Assembly (NCBI GenBank): GCA_039024315.1
Contig: JBCCQN010000226.1
Coordinates: 1 to 12,940 of the forward strand
Direction: 5' to 3'
Length of the DNA: 12,940 nucleotides
DNA from: JBCAWW01 sp039024315
GTDB lineage: Bacteria; Bacteroidota; Bacteroidia; J057
A program made the translations under genes and the position numbers. Below are positions 1 to 6,958 of this stretch, piece by piece (position 1 is the stretch's first letter; each line of letters begins with the position of its first letter). The notes under the pieces were generated by a model. It saw nothing but the letters and a program-made list of their open reading frames with translations. It made no database searches and was not told the DNA's origin.

Positions 1-1866
1 AATTTGATTTGGTGCAACATCCATATAAGCCACATCATCAGGCTCAACAACGGGAAAGTCTCCCATTCTACGGGCCTTGACCTTAGGATTGACAAACTTA
101 CCTTTGGTATCTATAGGAGCGTTCGACTGGGCGATAATACTATTGTCTTCCTCTTCTGCACTAAGATACATCGCATCTTTGGCGACCTTACCCGCTTTCA
201 CCTCACGATAAGGGGTCTCTATGAATCCCATATCGTTGATTTTAGCATACGTACAGAGAGAAGAAATCAAACCAATATTAGGCCCTTCAGGAGTCTCAAT
301 TGGACAAAGGCGTCCATAGTGAGTGTAGTGTACATCACGTACCTCGAAACCTGCACGTTCACGAGAAAGACCACCAGGCCCCAAAGCAGATACACGACGC
401 TTGTGCGTTAGCTCTGCTAGCGGGTTGGTCTGGTCAAGGAATTGACTAAGCTGGTTTGTACCAAAGAAGGAATTGATCACAGAAGAGAGAGTCCTTGCAT
501 TGATCAAGTCTGCAGGCGTGAAAATCTCGTTATCACGGATATTCATACGCTCGCGAATGGTACGCGCCATACGGGCGAGTCCTACACTAAACTGAGAATA
601 TAATTGCTCCCCAACCGTACGTACACGGCGGTTACTGAGGTGGTCGATATCATCGACGTGCATTTTACTATTCTGCAGTTCAACTAGAAATTCAACGATC
701 TTGATGATATCGCTCTTGGTAAGTACTTGGCTATCCTCATCAGTTTCGTTACCATGGAGTTTTTTATTGAGGCGATAACGGCCTACCTCTCCAAGGTCAT
801 ATCTCTTATCGCTAAAAAACAATTTGTCGATCACACCACGCGCTGTCTCCTCGTCTGGCGGCTCGGCGTTTCTCAATTGGCGATAGATTTGATCAACCGC
901 CTCAGATTGAGAGTTTGAATTGTCCTTTTGGAGCGTATTGTAAATGATGGAATACTCGGCCGCGTTGTGGGAGTCTGCTACCAAAATCATCGAAGGCACA
1001 CCAGATTCGAGAATTCTCTCTGCATCTTCCGCTTGAATGATATGGTCGCGTTCGAAGAGCACTTCGTTACGTGTAATAGAAACAACCTCACCAGTATCTT
1101 CGTCAACAAAGTCTTCAGTCCAAGTACGAAGGATACGGGCAGCGAGCTTACGATCAATAGCTTTCTTTAGATTAGCTTTATTGATCTTAAATTCTTCGGC
1201 CAGTCCGAATATCTCAAGAATATCTTTGTCTGAACTGTAACCAATTGCTCTGAGCAGGGTGGTTACAGGGAATTTTTTCTTACGGTCGATGTAAGCATAC
1301 ATGACGTTGTTTACATCCGTAGAAAATTCAATCCATGAGCCTTTGAACGGAATGATCCGCGCCGAATAAAGCTTAGAGCCATTGGCATGATATGATTGTC
1401 CAAAGAAGACACCTGGCGAACGGTGTAGCTGACTGACGACTACACGTTCGGCCCCATTGATGATAAAAGTACCATCGTGGGTCATGTAAGGGATATTCCC
1501 TAAATAAACTTCCTGGGTAACCGGCTCGAAATCCTCATTTTCAGGATCCGTACAATAGAGAAATAGTTTGGCCTTGAGTGCAACTGAGTGCGTCAAACCG
1601 CGCTCCTTACATTCCAAGATGGAGTAACGAGGTGGGTCGATGTAATAGTCTAGAAACTCAAGAACAAAATTCTCCCTAGCATCGGTGATTGGAAAGTTCT
1701 CTTTGAATACTTTGTACAACCCCTCTTCCCTGCGTTTGTCGGGAGGAGTGTCCACTTGCATGAAATCTACGAAAGACCGCAATTGGACTTCCAAGAAGTC
1801 AGGATAATCAATGACCTTCTGGATTTGAGAGAATGTAACGCGTTTGGGCTTGCTTGTGCTAGTCAA
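1..1866 (-). CDS. rpoB: RNA polymerase beta subunit, N-terminal 622 residues (partial)
   Basis: This is the beta subunit of the core RNA polymerase, which forms much of the active-site cleft. The frame is open from codon 1 to the window edge, and the C-terminal half lies outside. The N-terminus reads TSTSKPKRVTFSQIQKV, followed by YPDFLEVQLRSF, as in Bacteroidota beta subunits. Later come GAERVVVSQLHRSPGVFFGQ, VDDIDHLSNRRVRTVGEQL, and the rifampicin region GTNQLSQFLDQTNPLAEL-THKRRVSALGPGG at about 385-462. The equivalents of E. coli D516, H526 and S531 are present (residues 478, 488 and 493), so a drug-sensitive form is inferred. E. coli M515 and S522 are L and A here. The start is a TTG codon at 1864-1866: an in-frame TAA lies five codons upstream, and the next in-frame ATG would remove conserved sequence. 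It is last in the rplKAJL-rpoB cluster, 156 nt after rplL. Confidence 0.97.
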   Translation of the reverse strand, partial: MTSTSKPKRVTFSQIQKVIDYPDFLEVQLRSFVDFMQVDTPPDKRREEGLYKVFKENFPITDARENFVLEFLDYYIDPPRYSILECKERGLTHSVALKAKLFLYCTDPENEDFEPVTQEVYLGNIPYMTHDGTFIINGAERVVVSQLHRSPGVFFGQSYHANGSKLYSARIIPFKGSWIEFSTDVNNVMYAYIDRKKKFPVTTLLRAIGYSSDKDILEIFGLAEEFKINKANLKKAIDRKLAARILRTWTEDFVDEDTGEVVSITRNEVLFERDHIIQAEDAERILESGVPSMILVADSHNAAEYSIIYNTLQKDNSNSQSEAVDQIYRQLRNAEPPDEETARGVIDKLFFSDKRYDLGEVGRYRLNKKLHGNETDEDSQVLTKSDIIKIVEFLVELQNSKMHVDDIDHLSNRRVRTVGEQLYSQFSVGLARMARTIRERMNIRDNEIFTPADLINARTLSSVINSFFGTNQLSQFLDQTNPLAELTHKRRVSALGPGGLSRERAGFEVRDVHYTHYGRLCPIETPEGPNIGLISSLCTYAKINDMGFIETPYREVKAGKVAKDAMYLSAEEEDNSIIAQSNAPIDTKGKFVNPKVKARRMGDFPVVEPDDVAYMDVAPNQI

Positions 1867-1953
1867 TCCTGTTACCGTTTAAGTGAAATAAAAAGAGAAA
1901 AGAACATACCTTTAGTCCTAATATCGGAAAAAGGTAGGTTTTAACATAGCGGA

Positions 1954-1983
1954 ATAGACCTGATTGCAATGAATCAGGTCTAT
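1954..1983 (-). other. 12-bp intercistronic hairpin between rplL and rpoB
   Basis: A perfect inverted repeat (ATAGACCTGATT paired with AATCAGGTCTAT) encloses a 6-nt loop in the 156-nt rplL-rpoB gap. No U-run follows on the minus strand, so it is not a standard intrinsic terminator. In E. coli the same gap carries a partial terminator and an RNase III processing site. An analogous role in attenuation or processing is inferred from position only. Confidence 0.6.
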
Positions 1984-2022
1984 CGTAGAGGGTAGAACTA
2001 AATTCTTCCCGGAAATATTCCG

Positions 2023-2406
2023 TTACTTCAGCTCTACCTCAGCACCAGCTTCTTCGAGTTGAGTCTTGATAGCCTCAGCTTCTTCTTTAGAAACTTTTTC
2101 CTTGATTGGTCCAGGAGCACTATCAACGAGTCCTTTAGCTTCCTTGAGGCCTAAACCAGTGATACCTTTAACGGCTTTCACAACTTGTAGTTTAGCACCA
2201 CCTGGGCTAACGAGGATAACGTCAAACTCGGTTTGAGCGTCTGCGCCACCGTCGCCACCGTCTCCGCCACCAGCGGGTCCAGCAACTGCAACCGCAGCAG
2301 CAGCAGGCTCAATGCCATATTCGTCTTTCAGAATGTCTGCTAATTCATTGACTTCTTTAACAGTCAAGTTTACTAGCTTATCTGCAAATTCTTTCAGATC
2401 TGCCAT
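2023..2406 (-). CDS. rplL: 50S ribosomal protein L7/L12
   Basis: This 127-residue stalk protein is present as dimers bound to L10 and recruits translation factors such as EF-Tu and EF-G to the ribosome. The N-terminal dimerisation helices (residues 1-32, MADLKEFADKLVNLTVKEVN) are followed by a flexible hinge (about 34-58) and the globular C-terminal domain starting at TEFDVILVSPGGAKLQVVKA. The factor-binding segment KAVKGITGLGLKEAKGLVD is intact. The hinge is alanine-rich and then unusually rich in glycine and aspartate (GPAGGGDGGDGGADAQ). The gene follows rplJ by 101 nt. The ATG start is supported by the conserved N-terminus. The length is normal for the family. Confidence 0.97.
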   Translation of the reverse strand: MADLKEFADKLVNLTVKEVNELADILKDEYGIEPAAAAVAVAGPAGGGDGGDGGADAQTEFDVILVSPGGAKLQVVKAVKGITGLGLKEAKGLVDSAPGPIKEKVSKEEAEAIKTQLEEAGAEVELK

Positions 2407-2462
2407 ATCTAAAATTATTTTTTAAAAAATTGAGTCTTGTCGAAATAAAGATTATGAGAATA

Positions 2463-2500
2463 GGACTTTCACCTGCCAGAGGCTGATGGGAAGCAAGTCC
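2463..2500 (-). other. possible structured rplJ-rplL intercistronic element
   Basis: Just after the rplJ stop, GGACTT (2463-2468) can pair with AAGTCC (2495-2500), closing a 26-nt interior in which GCC and GGC could form a small inner stem. No U-run follows. This could be an mRNA stability or processing element in the 101-nt gap before rplL, which is translated in excess of L10. The stem is only 6 bp, so support is weak. Confidence 0.3.
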
Positions 2501-2507
2501 AGATAGT

Positions 2508-3041
2508 TTAAGCCGCTTCTTCTTTTTCTGATAGCGTCTTGAGGATTCCAGCAATTTTGCCTCCACTCGATTTGAGGGCAGAAACAACATTTTTGGCTGG
2601 ACTCTGTAGCAATCCAACGATTTCACCGATAAGCTCATCCTTAGATTTAAGTTCAGCAAGCGCCTTGATTTGATCGTCTCCTTTGAATACAGAGGTTTCA
2701 ATCACGGCCGCCTTCAAGACAGGCCTTTCTTGCTTCTTACGAAACTCTTTTAGGACCTTAGCGGGAACGCTAGGATTTTCAGCAGTTGCAAAGAAAACAG
2801 AAGAAGTTTCTTTCAAGGCATCATAAACCTCAGAATAGTCTCCGTCTAAGTTTTCTAGCGCCTTACGGATCAGGGTGTTCTTGATCATCTGAAGCTTAAT
2901 GTCAGACTTGAAGCATAAGCCTCTAAGCTCGTTCATTTCAGCGACAGACATTCCTCCCGAGTCAGTGATGTAGAAGTTAGGATACTCCTTAAATGTCTCG
3001 ATTAACTCCTGTACCAGTTGAATTTTTTGCTCTTTAGTCAT
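2508..3041 (-). CDS. rplJ: 50S ribosomal protein L10
   Basis: This 177-residue protein is the stalk base: it binds 23S rRNA with L11 and carries the L7/L12 dimers on its C-terminal helix. The N-terminal domain is recognisable (MTKEQKIQLVQELIETF, then SGGMSVAEMNELR and IKLQMIKNTLIRKAL). The C-terminal part (NVVSALKSSGGKIAGILKTL, then SEKEEAA) is the L7/L12-binding helix. The length is normal. It starts 12 nt after the rplA stop, which leaves no room for a separate L10-binding mRNA leader directly upstream; any autoregulation must act elsewhere in the transcript. No Shine-Dalgarno sequence is seen before the ATG. Confidence 0.97.
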   Translation of the reverse strand: MTKEQKIQLVQELIETFKEYPNFYITDSGGMSVAEMNELRGLCFKSDIKLQMIKNTLIRKALENLDGDYSEVYDALKETSSVFFATAENPSVPAKVLKEFRKKQERPVLKAAVIETSVFKGDDQIKALAELKSKDELIGEIVGLLQSPAKNVVSALKSSGGKIAGILKTLSEKEEAA

Positions 3042-3053
3042 TGTTTCTGAATC

Positions 3054-3752
3054 TTAGAGTCCTGGAACAGATGCTTTATCAAGTTTGATACCTGGGCCCA
3101 TTGTTGAAGCCATAAAGATAGAACGGAAATAAACTCCTTTCGAATCTTTTGGCTTTAGGCGCTGTAAGGTTTGCAATAATTCGATCGCATTCTCTTTGAT
3201 TTGCTCAGGAGAGAAGGATACTTTGCCGACAGCGACATGAATGATACCCGTTTTATCAACGCGGAAATCAATCTTACCTGCCTTCACTTCTTTTACTGCT
3301 TTAGCAACGTCTGGCGTAACGGTACCACTTTTTGGATTTGGCATCAAGCCACGGGGACCAAGTACTCGACCAAGACGACCAACTTTGGGCATTACATCTG
3401 GAGAACAGATAATAACATCAACGTCAGTCCATCCTTGTTGGATTTTTTCTAGGTACTCATCAAGTCCCACATGATCAGCGCCAGCAGCTTTTGCTGCCTC
3501 TTCTTTGTCAGGAGTAGTCAAGACAAGAACCTTGACTTCCTTACCAGTACCATGCGGTAAAGTCGCAATGCCACGTACCATCTGAGAGGCTTGACGAGGA
3601 TCTACTCCTAGTCTTACGTGCATTTCGACCGACTCATCAAATTTGGCAAATGATGCCTTTTTGACAAGCTCACAAGCTTTGCTCAGATCGTAGGCTTGAT
3701 CTTTAGTCACGACCGAAGCCGCTTTAGTGTTATTTTTCGACTTTTTTGCCAT
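3054..3752 (-). CDS. rplA: 50S ribosomal protein L1
   Basis: This 232-residue protein forms the mobile L1 stalk next to the E site, where it helps release deacylated tRNA. In many bacteria it also represses its own operon by binding the rplK leader. Family signatures are FDESVEMHVRLGVDPRQ near residue 40, RGIATLPHGTGK near 60, and GRLGRVLGPRGLMPNPKSGT near 130, the classic L1 signature. The C-terminal MASTMGPGIKLD is also typical. It starts 5 nt after the rplK stop, so the pair is almost certainly co-transcribed and probably translationally coupled. The N-terminal tail (KKSKNNTKAASVVTKDQ) is slightly longer and more basic than in E. coli. Confidence 0.97.
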   Translation of the reverse strand: MAKKSKNNTKAASVVTKDQAYDLSKACELVKKASFAKFDESVEMHVRLGVDPRQASQMVRGIATLPHGTGKEVKVLVLTTPDKEEAAKAAGADHVGLDEYLEKIQQGWTDVDVIICSPDVMPKVGRLGRVLGPRGLMPNPKSGTVTPDVAKAVKEVKAGKIDFRVDKTGIIHVAVGKVSFSPEQIKENAIELLQTLQRLKPKDSKGVYFRSIFMASTMGPGIKLDKASVPGL

Positions 3753-3757
3753 GATCT

Positions 3758-4213
3758 TTAGTCGTTAGCTTCACTTTCCCAGGGTGGCGTACCATCTACA
3801 AGAAGTCCCATACTACGAGCTGTACCGGCAACCATCTTCATACCAGACTCTACAGTAAATGCATTGAGGTCAGGCATTTTGATCTCGGCAATGTTTCTTA
3901 CCTGATCCCAGGTGACATTACCTACTTTGTTACGGTTTGGCTCGGAGGAACCTTTCTTGAGTTTGGCCGCTTCCAATAACAGTACTGCTGCAGGGGGGGT
4001 CTTGATAATAAAATCAAAGCTCTTGTCGGCATATACGGTTATAACTACCGGCAAGACTTGGCCCTGCTTTTCCTGCGTCTGGGCATTAAACCGTTTGCAA
4101 AACTCCATGATATTCAATCCTTTGGCACCAAGTGCAGGACCGATAGGAGGAGCAGGGTTGGCCTGTCCGCCTTTTACCTGAAGCTTTACATAAGTTTCTA
4201 TTTGCTTAGCCAT
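3758..4213 (-). CDS. rplK: 50S ribosomal protein L11
   Basis: This 151-residue protein, with 23S rRNA, forms the GTPase-associated centre and is needed for RelA activation in organisms that have it. It is the thiostrepton-site protein. The N-terminal domain contains KLQVKGGQANPAPPIGPALG and GLNIMEFCKRFNAQTQ. The C-terminal RNA-binding domain contains FDFIIKTPPAAVLLLEAAKL and ARSMGLLVDG. The protein runs about ten residues longer than E. coli L11, ending in PPWESEAND. The ATG has no Shine-Dalgarno sequence. The upstream 108-nt gap to nusG contains a repetitive inverted repeat, described separately. Confidence 0.97.
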   Translation of the reverse strand: MAKQIETYVKLQVKGGQANPAPPIGPALGAKGLNIMEFCKRFNAQTQEKQGQVLPVVITVYADKSFDFIIKTPPAAVLLLEAAKLKKGSSEPNRNKVGNVTWDQVRNIAEIKMPDLNAFTVESGMKMVAGTARSMGLLVDGTPPWESEAND

Positions 4214-4321
4214 CTATTTGAAATGGTTGAAAATTAGGGTTGGTGAATTGATGAATGATGAGAATGGGAAGCATCCCTCATGGGACATTCAGACACTCAA
4301 AAATTCAACCATTCAAAAATC
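4214..4321. repeat. imperfect inverted repeat with near-8-nt spacing, nusG-rplK gap
   Basis: Read on the minus strand, the gap begins with units TGAATGGT, TGAATTTT, TGAGTGTC and TGAATGTC, spaced 8 nt apart. It then has a GGGA/TCCC-rich centre and ends with the opposite motif (CATTC, CATTCA, TTCAACCATTTCAA). The outer arms (GAATGGTTGAA against TTCAACCATTTC) are imperfectly complementary, so the whole gap could fold into one long irregular hairpin. It covers the position where an L1/L11 regulatory leader would be expected. Whether it is a leader, a processing site or a degenerate repeat cannot be decided here. Confidence 0.45.
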
Positions 4322-4870
4322 TTAATATTCTTTCTCAACTTGGAAGTAGTTCAACTCTATTGGCGTGTTACGGCCAAAAATCTTCACTACTACTTTGAGT
4401 TTCTTTTTGTCTTCGTATATCTCGTCAATAGTGCCGGTAAAGCCATTGAATGGTCCAGCCATAACCTTGACAGATTCGCCTTTGATGAACGGATCTTCAG
4501 GCATCTCGCCTTTTTCGTTCATTTCGTCAACCTTGCCTAGAATTTTATTGACTTCTGACTGACGTAATGGAACAGGAGCACCTCCTTTTTTCTCTCCTAA
4601 AAATCCAATGACACCAGGCACGTCTCTGATCATCAAAGAGATTTCAGGTACAAGCTCACACTCCATCAAAATGTAACCTGGTAAAAAAGACCTTTCACGT
4701 AACTTCTTTTTCCCGTTACGCATCTCAAAAACCTTCTCAGTAGGTATCAGTACTTGATTGATGTGTTTTTCGAGCCCGAGACGATCGATTTCGCTTTCTA
4801 GGTATTGCTTAACCTTTTTTTCTTTACCGCTAATCGAACGAATCACATACCACTCTTTATCATTCTCCAT
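4322..4870 (-). CDS. nusG: transcription elongation/antitermination factor NusG
   Basis: NusG binds RNA polymerase near the clamp, acts on pausing, and links transcription to Rho or to the ribosome. The protein has 182 residues. The NGN domain covers about residues 6-112 (WYVIRSISGKEKKVKQYLES, FLPGYILMECELVPE, VPGVIGFLG). The KOW domain covers about 130-180 (GESVKVMAGPFNGFTGTIDE, then VVKIFGRNTPIELNYFQVEK). Both domains are complete and no insertion is present. It starts 16 nt after the secE stop, the conserved secE-nusG pairing, and precedes rplK by 108 nt. Confidence 0.97.
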   Translation of the reverse strand: MENDKEWYVIRSISGKEKKVKQYLESEIDRLGLEKHINQVLIPTEKVFEMRNGKKKLRERSFLPGYILMECELVPEISLMIRDVPGVIGFLGEKKGGAPVPLRQSEVNKILGKVDEMNEKGEMPEDPFIKGESVKVMAGPFNGFTGTIDEIYEDKKKLKVVVKIFGRNTPIELNYFQVEKEY

Positions 4871-4886
4871 CGAACGCCAGCTTTAA

Positions 4887-5084
4887 TTAGGAAACAAAGA
4901 GGGAATATAGCCCGCTCATGCCCTGATTGAATACAAAATCCATTGCAAAGATGATCAATGCAATGATGATGGAGGCAATAAGAACAGTAACAGTGCTGCT
5001 TTGCAAGTCCTCCAGCGAAGGCCACTGTACCTTGTAAAGAAGCTCATCCAACATGTCCTTAAACCAGACCTTCAGTCCTTCCAT
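4887..5084 (-). CDS. secE: preprotein translocase subunit SecE
   Basis: This is the small essential SecE subunit of the SecYEG membrane channel, in the short 65-residue single-span form found in many bacteria. An amphipathic helix (MEGLKVWFKDMLDELLYKVQ) is followed by the conserved WPS motif and one hydrophobic segment (about residues 30-50, VTVLIASIIIALIIFAMDFV). The open frame continues upstream to 5123, but those codons lie in the tRNA-Trp gene. The ATG at 5082-5084 gives the normal SecE N-terminus and lies 14 nt beyond the tRNA 3' end, so it is chosen as the start. nusG follows after 16 nt. Confidence 0.93.
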   Translation of the reverse strand: MEGLKVWFKDMLDELLYKVQWPSLEDLQSSTVTVLIASIIIALIIFAMDFVFNQGMSGLYSLFVS

Positions 5085-5098
5085 TTTGTAAAATTTTG

Positions 5099-5171
5099 CA
5101 CGGGTGGTAGGACTCGAACCCACAGCCTACGGTTTTGGAGACCGTCGCTCTACCAGTTGAGCTACACCCGT
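5099..5171 (-). tRNA. tRNA-Trp (anticodon CCA)
   Basis: The 73-nt cloverleaf has acceptor ACGGGTG paired with CACCCGT, D arm GCTC/GAGC, anticodon stem ACGGT/ACCGT with loop CTCCAAA, and T loop TTCGAGT. The discriminator base is G, as usual for bacterial tRNA-Trp. The 3' CCA is not encoded. It lies between tuf and secE on the same strand and is probably released from the long operon transcript by processing. Confidence 0.97.
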
Positions 5172-5205
5172 AGCTCCGCATAAGGCGGAAGTTTATAGAA
5201 AAGAG

Positions 5206-5233
5206 TTTCGAGGCCTGTTGCCAGGCCTCGAAA
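5206..5233 (-). terminator. 12-bp GCAA-loop hairpin after tuf (partial terminator or processing site)
   Basis: A perfect 12-bp stem (TTTCGAGGCCTG with CAGGCCTCGAAA) is closed by a GCAA tetraloop on the minus strand, between tuf and tRNA-Trp. The following sequence is CTCTTTTCTAT, an interrupted T-tract, so termination is likely to be partial. It could reduce transcription into secE-nusG-rpl relative to tuf, or stabilise the tuf 3' end after processing. Confidence 0.55.
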
Positions 5234-5247
5234 TATCTTTATTTAAT

Positions 5248-6432
5248 TTAGTCTAAGATCTCAGTTACCTGACCAGCACCGATAGTACGGCCACCCTCAC
5301 GGATCGCGAAACGAAGACCTTTTTCCATCGCTACAGGGTAGATCAATTCTACTGTTACAGTAACGTTATCACCAGGCATTACCATATCTACTCCATCAGG
5401 AAGAGAAACAACACCTGTTACGTCAGTGGTACGTAGGTAGAATTGAGGACGGTAATTGCTGAAGAAAGGAGTATGACGCCCGCCTTCTTCTTTGCTCAAT
5501 ACGTAAACCTCAGCTTTGAACTTAGAGTGAGGGGTAACAGTACCGGGCTTAACGATTACCATGCCGCGGCTGATAGCTGTTTTGTCGATTCCACGAAGGA
5601 GAAGACCGACATTATCACCAGCTTCACCTGTATCTAGAATCTTACGGAACATCTCAACACCTGTGATGGTAGAAGAAAGTTCAGAATCTAGACCAATGAT
5701 ATCAACCGGATCACCAGTGTTGATAACACCACGCTCAATACGACCAGTGGCAACCGTTCCACGACCAGTGATAGAGAATACATCCTCTACAGGCATTAGG
5801 AAAGGCTTATCCTTATCGCGCTCAGGAGTAGGAATAAAATCATCAACAGAAGCCATCAATTCGAGAATTTTCTCTTCCCACTGAGGCTGTCCGTCTAGAC
5901 CACCTAGAGCAGAACCTTGGATAACCGGAATGTTATCACCGTCAAACTCATAAGTACTTAGTAGCTCACGAATCTCAAGCTCTACAAGCTCTAGAAGCTC
6001 TTCGTCGTCCACCAAGTCAACTTTGTTCATAAATACAACCAACTGAGGTACACCAACCTGACGTGCAAGTAGGATGTGCTCACGAGTTTGTGGCATTGGA
6101 CCGTCAGTAGCAGCAACTACAAGAATAGCGCCGTCCATCTGAGCAGCACCTGTTACCATGTTCTTTACATAGTCGGCGTGACCAGGGCAATCAACGTGTG
6201 CATAGTGACGATTTTCTGTTTCGTACTCTACGTGCGACGTATTGATTGTGATGCCACGCTCCTTTTCTTCAGGGGCGTTATCAATTTGGTCAAAGCTTTT
6301 AACTTCTACATCACCAGCTTTAGCGAGCACAGTAGTGATCGCAGCGGTAAGAGTGGTTTTTCCATGATCCACGTGACCGATTGTACCGATGTTGACGTGG
6401 GGTTTATTACGCTGAAATGTTTCCTTTGCCAT
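5248..6432 (-). CDS. tuf: translation elongation factor Tu
   Basis: EF-Tu is a GTPase that delivers aminoacyl-tRNA to the ribosomal A site. The protein has 394 residues, full length for the family. The GTP-binding motifs are GHVDHGKT (19-26), DCPGH (81-85), NKVD (136-139) and SAL (174-176). The switch I segment ERGITINTSHVEYE is intact. Domains 2 and 3 follow (FSITGRGTVATGRIERG, then YRPQFYLRTTDVTG, ending GRTIGAGQVTEILD). The gene sits 49 nt after tRNA-Thr(GGT) and is followed by tRNA-Trp, the tufB-type context of E. coli. There is no Shine-Dalgarno sequence, only an A-rich stretch before the ATG. Confidence 0.98.
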   Translation of the reverse strand: MAKETFQRNKPHVNIGTIGHVDHGKTTLTAAITTVLAKAGDVEVKSFDQIDNAPEEKERGITINTSHVEYETENRHYAHVDCPGHADYVKNMVTGAAQMDGAILVVAATDGPMPQTREHILLARQVGVPQLVVFMNKVDLVDDEELLELVELEIRELLSTYEFDGDNIPVIQGSALGGLDGQPQWEEKILELMASVDDFIPTPERDKDKPFLMPVEDVFSITGRGTVATGRIERGVINTGDPVDIIGLDSELSSTITGVEMFRKILDTGEAGDNVGLLLRGIDKTAISRGMVIVKPGTVTPHSKFKAEVYVLSKEEGGRHTPFFSNYRPQFYLRTTDVTGVVSLPDGVDMVMPGDNVTVTVELIYPVAMEKGLRFAIREGGRTIGAGQVTEILD

Positions 6433-6481
6433 TTTGTTTATGAACGTTTGAACCAGAAACGGCTATAAGTGGTTATTAAAG

Positions 6482-6554
<73 letters not shown>

Positions 6555-6578
6555 CTGGTTTAAGTACTGTCAAATCAG

Positions 6579-6651
6579 AGCGGGAGACGAGATTCGAACC
6601 CGCGACCCTTAGCTTGGAAGGCTAATGCTCTACCAACTGAGCTACTCCCGC
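6579..6651 (-). tRNA. tRNA-Gly (anticodon TCC)
   Basis: Acceptor GCGGGAG/CTCCCGC, D arm GCTC/GAGC, anticodon stem TTAGC/GCTAA with loop CTTCCAA, T loop TTCGAAT, discriminator T. The 3' CCA is not encoded. It holds the position of E. coli glyT in the conserved tRNA cluster. Confidence 0.97.
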
Positions 6652-6692
6652 TGATTTACGTTGCTTATCGCAACATTTGAAAGATCGATTAG

Positions 6693-6774
6693 TGGGGAGA
6701 GCAGGATTCGAACCTACGAAGGCTGAGCCAACAGATTTACAGTCTGCCCCGTTTGACCGCTTCGGTATCTCCCC
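6693..6774 (-). tRNA. tRNA-Tyr (anticodon GTA)
   Basis: An 82-nt class II tRNA with acceptor GGGGAGA/TCTCCCC, anticodon stem GCAGA/TCTGT with loop CTGTAAA, a 13-nt variable arm (TGGCTCAGCCTTC), T loop TTCGAAT and discriminator A. The 3' CCA is not encoded. It holds the position of E. coli tyrU. Confidence 0.97.
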
Positions 6775-6786
6775 GAGAAATTTTGG

Positions 6787-6860
6787 AGCCGGTGGACGGA
6801 TTCGAACCGCCGACCCGCTGATTACAAATCAGCTGCTCTGGCCAACTGAGCTACACCGGC
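6787..6860 (-). tRNA. tRNA-Thr (anticodon TGT)
   Basis: Acceptor GCCGGTG/CACCGGC, D arm GCTC/GAGC, anticodon stem GCTGA/TCAGC with loop TTTGTAA, T loop TTCGAAT, discriminator T. Unlike the other tRNAs here, CCA follows directly (6784-6786), although this may be chance. It is the first gene of the operon, about 40 nt after the predicted transcription start, in the position of E. coli thrU. Confidence 0.97.
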
Positions 6861-6906
6861 TACTATGTCTTTTCGTGCCCGAAGCACCCCTTTGTCAAAA
6901 GCTTTG

Positions 6907-6937
6907 CAAAGGTAAGTAAGGAATTCGGACAAGTCAA
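6907..6937 (-). promoter_or_regulatory. Bacteroidota-type promoter of the tRNA-tuf-rpl-rpo operon
   Basis: On the minus strand, TACCTTTG (6907-6914) fits the -7 consensus TAnnTTTG of the Bacteroidota primary sigma factor. TTG (6935-6937) lies 20 nt upstream as the -33 element. The start would fall near 6900, about 40 nt before tRNA-Thr(TGT). No other convincing promoter was seen further down the operon. Confidence 0.65.
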
Positions 6938-6958
6938 TATCTAGGATAAAAAAAACGA

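Noticed and set aside
1917..1945. Possible separate rpoB promoter with TACCTTTT
   Set aside because: The last consensus base is wrong and no TTG lies 19-20 nt upstream.
2378..2701. 107-residue minus-strand open frame overlapping rplJ and rplL
   Set aside because: It lies in another frame across the well-supported rplJ gene and resembles no protein family; it is a shadow.
5085..5123. Longer N-terminus for SecE (MGSSPTTRAKFYK)
   Set aside because: These codons are the antisense-free but structural 3' part of tRNA-Trp, and the family N-terminus begins at MEGLKVW.
6677..6919. 80-residue plus-strand open frame over the tRNA-Tyr and tRNA-Thr genes
   Set aside because: It is antisense to two perfect cloverleaf tRNAs; such frames over tRNA clusters are a common artefact.
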